60,198 nucleotides of DNA, from assembly GCA_049999725.1 (NCBI GenBank), contig JBNGIS010015314.1, positions 37,349-97,546 of the forward strand, given 5' to 3'. A program made the translations under genes and the position numbers. The stretch is from Haplomitrium mnioides. Lineage: Eukaryota > Marchantiophyta > Haplomitriopsida > Calobryales. Positions 56,941 through 60,198 of the stretch are shown here, piece after piece. The notes under the pieces are model-generated. The model saw nothing but the letters and a program-made list of their open reading frames with translations. It was not told the DNA's origin and searched no databases. Positions within the stretch are counted from its first letter, which is position 1, and every line of letters begins with the position of its first letter.

Positions 56941-59838
56941 TGTCGCTCCCCTGTTTCAGGCCTTAACCTTTTCAGACTCTGTTTTGAGTGCAAGGGAGGA
57001 CAGGTTTACAGGCTTTCAGGTTCTTTTCTGAGATGGCCTCTTGCCAGTTACCACTTTCAGACCTTAAGGACTCTTCCTCTCCTTACAAGCCTCGTATGCA
57101 TTTCTCACTCTTCTTCTTCTCACACTCAAGTCAGACATTCACCCTTTCTCAGGTCCACATCCATTTACCCCCAGTTGTTTTGTGTGTAATTCCTGCACTT
57201 TATTCCAAAGACCCTACCACCTTATTCGTGCTTAGGGCAAAATGGGTGCCGGTGATCTGCACCACTGAACAATACAAAAGGCTGAACTCCCCCTCTCAGG
57301 ATTGTCACAGAGCTGGAACAGATTATCCTAACTATCCTAATGCACTAAGTCACAATCTATGCAACAGAATTAGACTAGAGAGCATTTACCCCCAAGCTAC
57401 CAGATTTGTGTCAAGGGATTGGACTCCCCCTTCAAGGTTGTTCCCAAGGTCTGTTCAGCTGATCTGTGTCTCCTAATCTAATACAACTCTTCAACACAAT
57501 GTAGAAAGGAAATCTAACTACACAGATATGAACAACACATTTATACACTATGTGCAAGAGAAAACAGAGTCCTTGAAGGCCCTCTGGATTTCTACTAAAT
57601 GATACTTCCCTTATGAGTCCCGCTGCCTTACAACTGCAGCCCAGCAACCCACACACCCTCCTCTCTAGATAGTTTTTTAACTTCCCTTGCGAGAAGCCCT
57701 GCTTTTACTTCCTCAGGCTAGGAAGAGAGTTTCTTTGACTTCCACCTCTTGAAGATAGCTTTACCAGCTGCAGGTAGCCCACTCCACCCTTGAGCCTCAA
57801 CGGGTCATCTCGTGTAGTGCGCAGGCACTAGCACAGCCCCCTCTCTCAGCTCCACTTGAAGAATAACACACCAGAGTGTCCTCCGAACACTCTGGGTTGA
57901 TGCACTTACACAAGGAAATGCCGAGATACTCCAAGCTTCTCACTTGGCAGCCTCTCTTTAGTTCTCGGTAGGTCGAAATCCCTTCAAACTATCGTATTAG
58001 TAACCCTCCGCTCTGGTCCACCAACAAGGATGAGGTCACCTGGGTCTCCCCCCAGTCCTCCTCTAAATCCCCCTAGCCCCCTAGAGCTAGTACCTCTGCT
58101 TCACGTAGTCCTAAATGAATTCTCACCCCTGCCTTACCATGCGCGATTCCCTTTTCTTACTATTGCTGTCGCGCCCTGCAATTGCCCGTGAAACGCCGAG
58201 ACGACTCCAAGCTCCTCACTTGTCAGCCTCTCCTTAGTTCTCGGCAGACCAAGAATTCCTTCGAGCTATTGTATCAGTAACCCTCCACTCTGGTCCACCG
58301 GCAAGGATGAGGTCACTTGGATCGCACGAGCATCCAGAGCTCCCTACTCTGCGATTCTCGGCGCCCCTCCAGTCCTCTTCTAAATCCCCCTGGCCCCTTG
58401 GAGCTAGTACCTCTGCTTCACGTAGCTCCTCACTGAATCCTCACCCCTGCTTTACCATGCGCGATTCTTGTGCCTCGCATTGCTATCATGTCCAACAATT
58501 GCCCGTGTATCAACCTAGAAGAATTCGATGGCAAACGATGTATACTCCCTTCGCGCGCTGCCCCCTCGAGCTCGTTCTGCTGAATAGTCGTTATGGCCGT
58601 TAGGTCCGAATAGGGGACGACAATGCGTGGCTTCACCGTTCAGTAATCCCGTTACCACGGAATGGGAGAAGGCACTGCGTGTCCTGAAGTTGGTCAAGCA
58701 AATAACAAGGTCAATGGTAACTTCAACGGGGAGCTCCGAGGAATCTTCGCAGGAAGAGATTCCGCAGATTCCCGTAGAACCAAGTCCAAAGAGGCTATTC
58801 GGAACCGATTTCTGAAGTGCCCCACAAAACCGACTCCACGGAATCCCACTACATTCCCTCGTAGATTTCTCTTTCTTCTCATCGCGCCACATTGTCTGTT
58901 GCACCGCTGTCCGACGCCGTCCCTCAAGCGGGTAGGCTGACCGTTGCGCTGACCGCTCCTTCCGTAGTTGACTCGTACATTGCTCGAGGTCAGGTGAACT
59001 CTCCTCCTTGTGCCGCGTGTCCCGTGAGTTGCTTTGGGGTCCCTGGAGTCGTCACGTCCTCCGAAGGCCGTTGTCCGACGCCGCCCCGCAAAGGGGTAGG
59101 CGAATCGTCGCGCTAACCTCCTTCCGAGGTTGACCCACGGAACCCTCTGCATGCTTCCCAATGCGCCATGTCGTCCGAAGGCCGCCGTCCGACGCCGCCC
59201 TACAAAGAGGTAGATGGACCGTCGCGCGGACCCTTCTTCCGAAGTTGACCTTCGGAAACACAACCAGGCTCCTCAGCGCGCCACATTTCCGAAGCCTCCA
59301 GCGGACTCCCTACGCTCGTCACATCATCTGAAGAGAACCAACGGACCTACCCAGCTTGCCGAATAAGAACGGTGCCAATGTTGTTGTTTCGTCGTACCTT
59401 CAGAGTAAGAACTATACGTGCACCCGAGGCTATCTTCGTTAACACTTCTGAAAGCTTGCTATAAGAACTACTAGGCCTTTTTGGACCGTTTGCCCCTTTC
59501 GAACTTTCGGATGCGGGCCGCACCACGTTGAAATTTCACCCTTCTAGTTGCCGAAGCAGCAAAGAGTCACCCTTTCAGCGCCATTAGCTCCTCCGTCGGT
59601 CACACTAGCGTTTGCTTTGTTTTTCGGCCGCTCTCATCTCGCTTGCCGATTCGCCGATAGATCGTCCTTTCGCCGTGCCCTTCGTTTTCCCCCACCGGAT
59701 AGGCGCTATATCGCTCTCCTGGCTCAGCTTTCTTCCCGTTGGATAGTTTGAGATGGGTCACCGCTTTGCCACTGATGCGCGTCATTTGAACCGGTTTGAC
59801 GACAAGTTGCCTTTCCGCCTTCACTCACTCTTATTCGG
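56941..59838 (-). repeat. 5' LTR of G3 (right copy, outer end missing)
   Basis: It matches the left LTR from its inner boundary to about 59838 (left-copy position about 53095), including the internal duplication (57915-58191 and 58192-58505) and the CGCCACGTC-type units (58885-59230). Then the match stops. The missing ~760 bases are the outer U3 part, where the element promoter should lie, so this copy probably cannot start its own transcript. Confidence 0.85.
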
Positions 59839-59839
59839 T

Positions 59840-60198
59840 CTGTGAAGCTAGATGCTTCGCCGGTTTCTCCTCATGTGACTTTGATGTTGAGTGCACATTG
59901 AATATGAGAGGTGGGTTGAAGTGTGGCTGCAATCATCAATGCACAACAAAATCTACAAAAGAAGAATACTCAATACAAAATATTGTGGAAATTCTCACTC
60001 TTTACTCCAAATGCTCTCACACAAATCACTCTTGCTCTCACCCTTGTAACTCTCAACACACTCCTCACTCTATGAAAGATTACTCCTCTAGTGCTTGCCC
60101 TCCAATGAGTCTTCAAAGTAGCTCCTCCAAGAGCTCCTCCAAGCGCTTCTCCAAAGGTCTCTCACAACTCTCAAATCTAAAATCTCCAAATGAAAACC
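59840..60198. other. Fragment of another repeat at the right edge
   Basis: Positions 59848-59960 match 49246-49350 (TGAAGCTA, then GAATATGAGAGGTGGGTTGA and CACAACAAAATCTAC). The rest is pyrimidine-rich with CTC and CTCC words (ACTCTCAACACACTCCTCAC). It may be an LTR or leader of a further retroelement that continues beyond the window. No protein is seen. Confidence 0.5.

Noticed and set aside
1-60198. tRNA or rRNA genes
   Set aside because: I saw no cloverleaf with conserved arms and no rRNA-like stretch. A covariance scan was not possible, so short tRNA relics cannot be excluded.

Overview
This window is repeat-rich nuclear DNA from a land plant with a large genome. A gymnosperm, fern or other giant-genome lineage would fit, but the species cannot be told from the sequence. 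The evidence is a deep nest of Ty3/gypsy LTR retrotransposons with plant-type gag-pro-pol, a LINE, a satellite block, a family of large DNA-transposon-like elements and a captured plant nucleotide-sugar transporter, with no bacterial or organellar gene. I see no intact host gene. Nearly every coding region is broken by stops and frameshifts. Runs of N (34868-34967 and 49279-49288) mark assembly gaps.

Layout. Positions 1-346 and 1697-2063 are ends of a transposon-like family, called T here, defined by a conserved terminal hairpin motif. Positions 2064-16200 are an old, mutated Ty3/gypsy element (G1) on the + strand: 5' LTR, primer-binding site, gag, protease, RT, RNase H, integrase, polypurine tract and a truncated 3' LTR. 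That 3' LTR is split by a 4,028-bp TG...CA insertion (12007-16034) with a GCCAC target duplication. The insertion carries an intronless, internally deleted copy of a UDP-galactose/UDP-glucose transporter. Positions 16200-17960 are a short T derivative. Positions 17976-24732 are a T element with inverted termini and a degenerate DDE-type transposase on the - strand. Positions 25484-44370 hold a second old gypsy element (G2). Its 3' LTR is split by a LINE (about 34830-42240), and the LINE is itself split by a 1,751-bp solo-LTR-like unit (38489-40239). About 28 copies of a ~70-bp satellite follow (42437-44370). Positions 44378-50160 are tandem units with T-family ends, each carrying a broken gene for an amino-DNA-methyltransferase-like protein (DIPYG-type motif first, then an LDLCSxSG motif). 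Positions 50204-59838 are a younger GC-rich gypsy element (G3) on the - strand. It has very long LTRs and keeps gag and protease, but its RT-RNase H-integrase is gone. The last ~360 bases belong to another repeat.

How it fits together. G1 and G3 are relatives: same primer-binding site and homologous gag, zinc knuckles and protease. G1 is the decayed form and G3 the recent non-autonomous form. The T family is the most unusual part. Its members share termini and arrays of a 24-bp unit made of two adjoining palindromes. One member carries a transposase and others carry a DNA methyltransferase-like gene, which suggests a plant transposon lineage that recruited a DNA-modifying enzyme.
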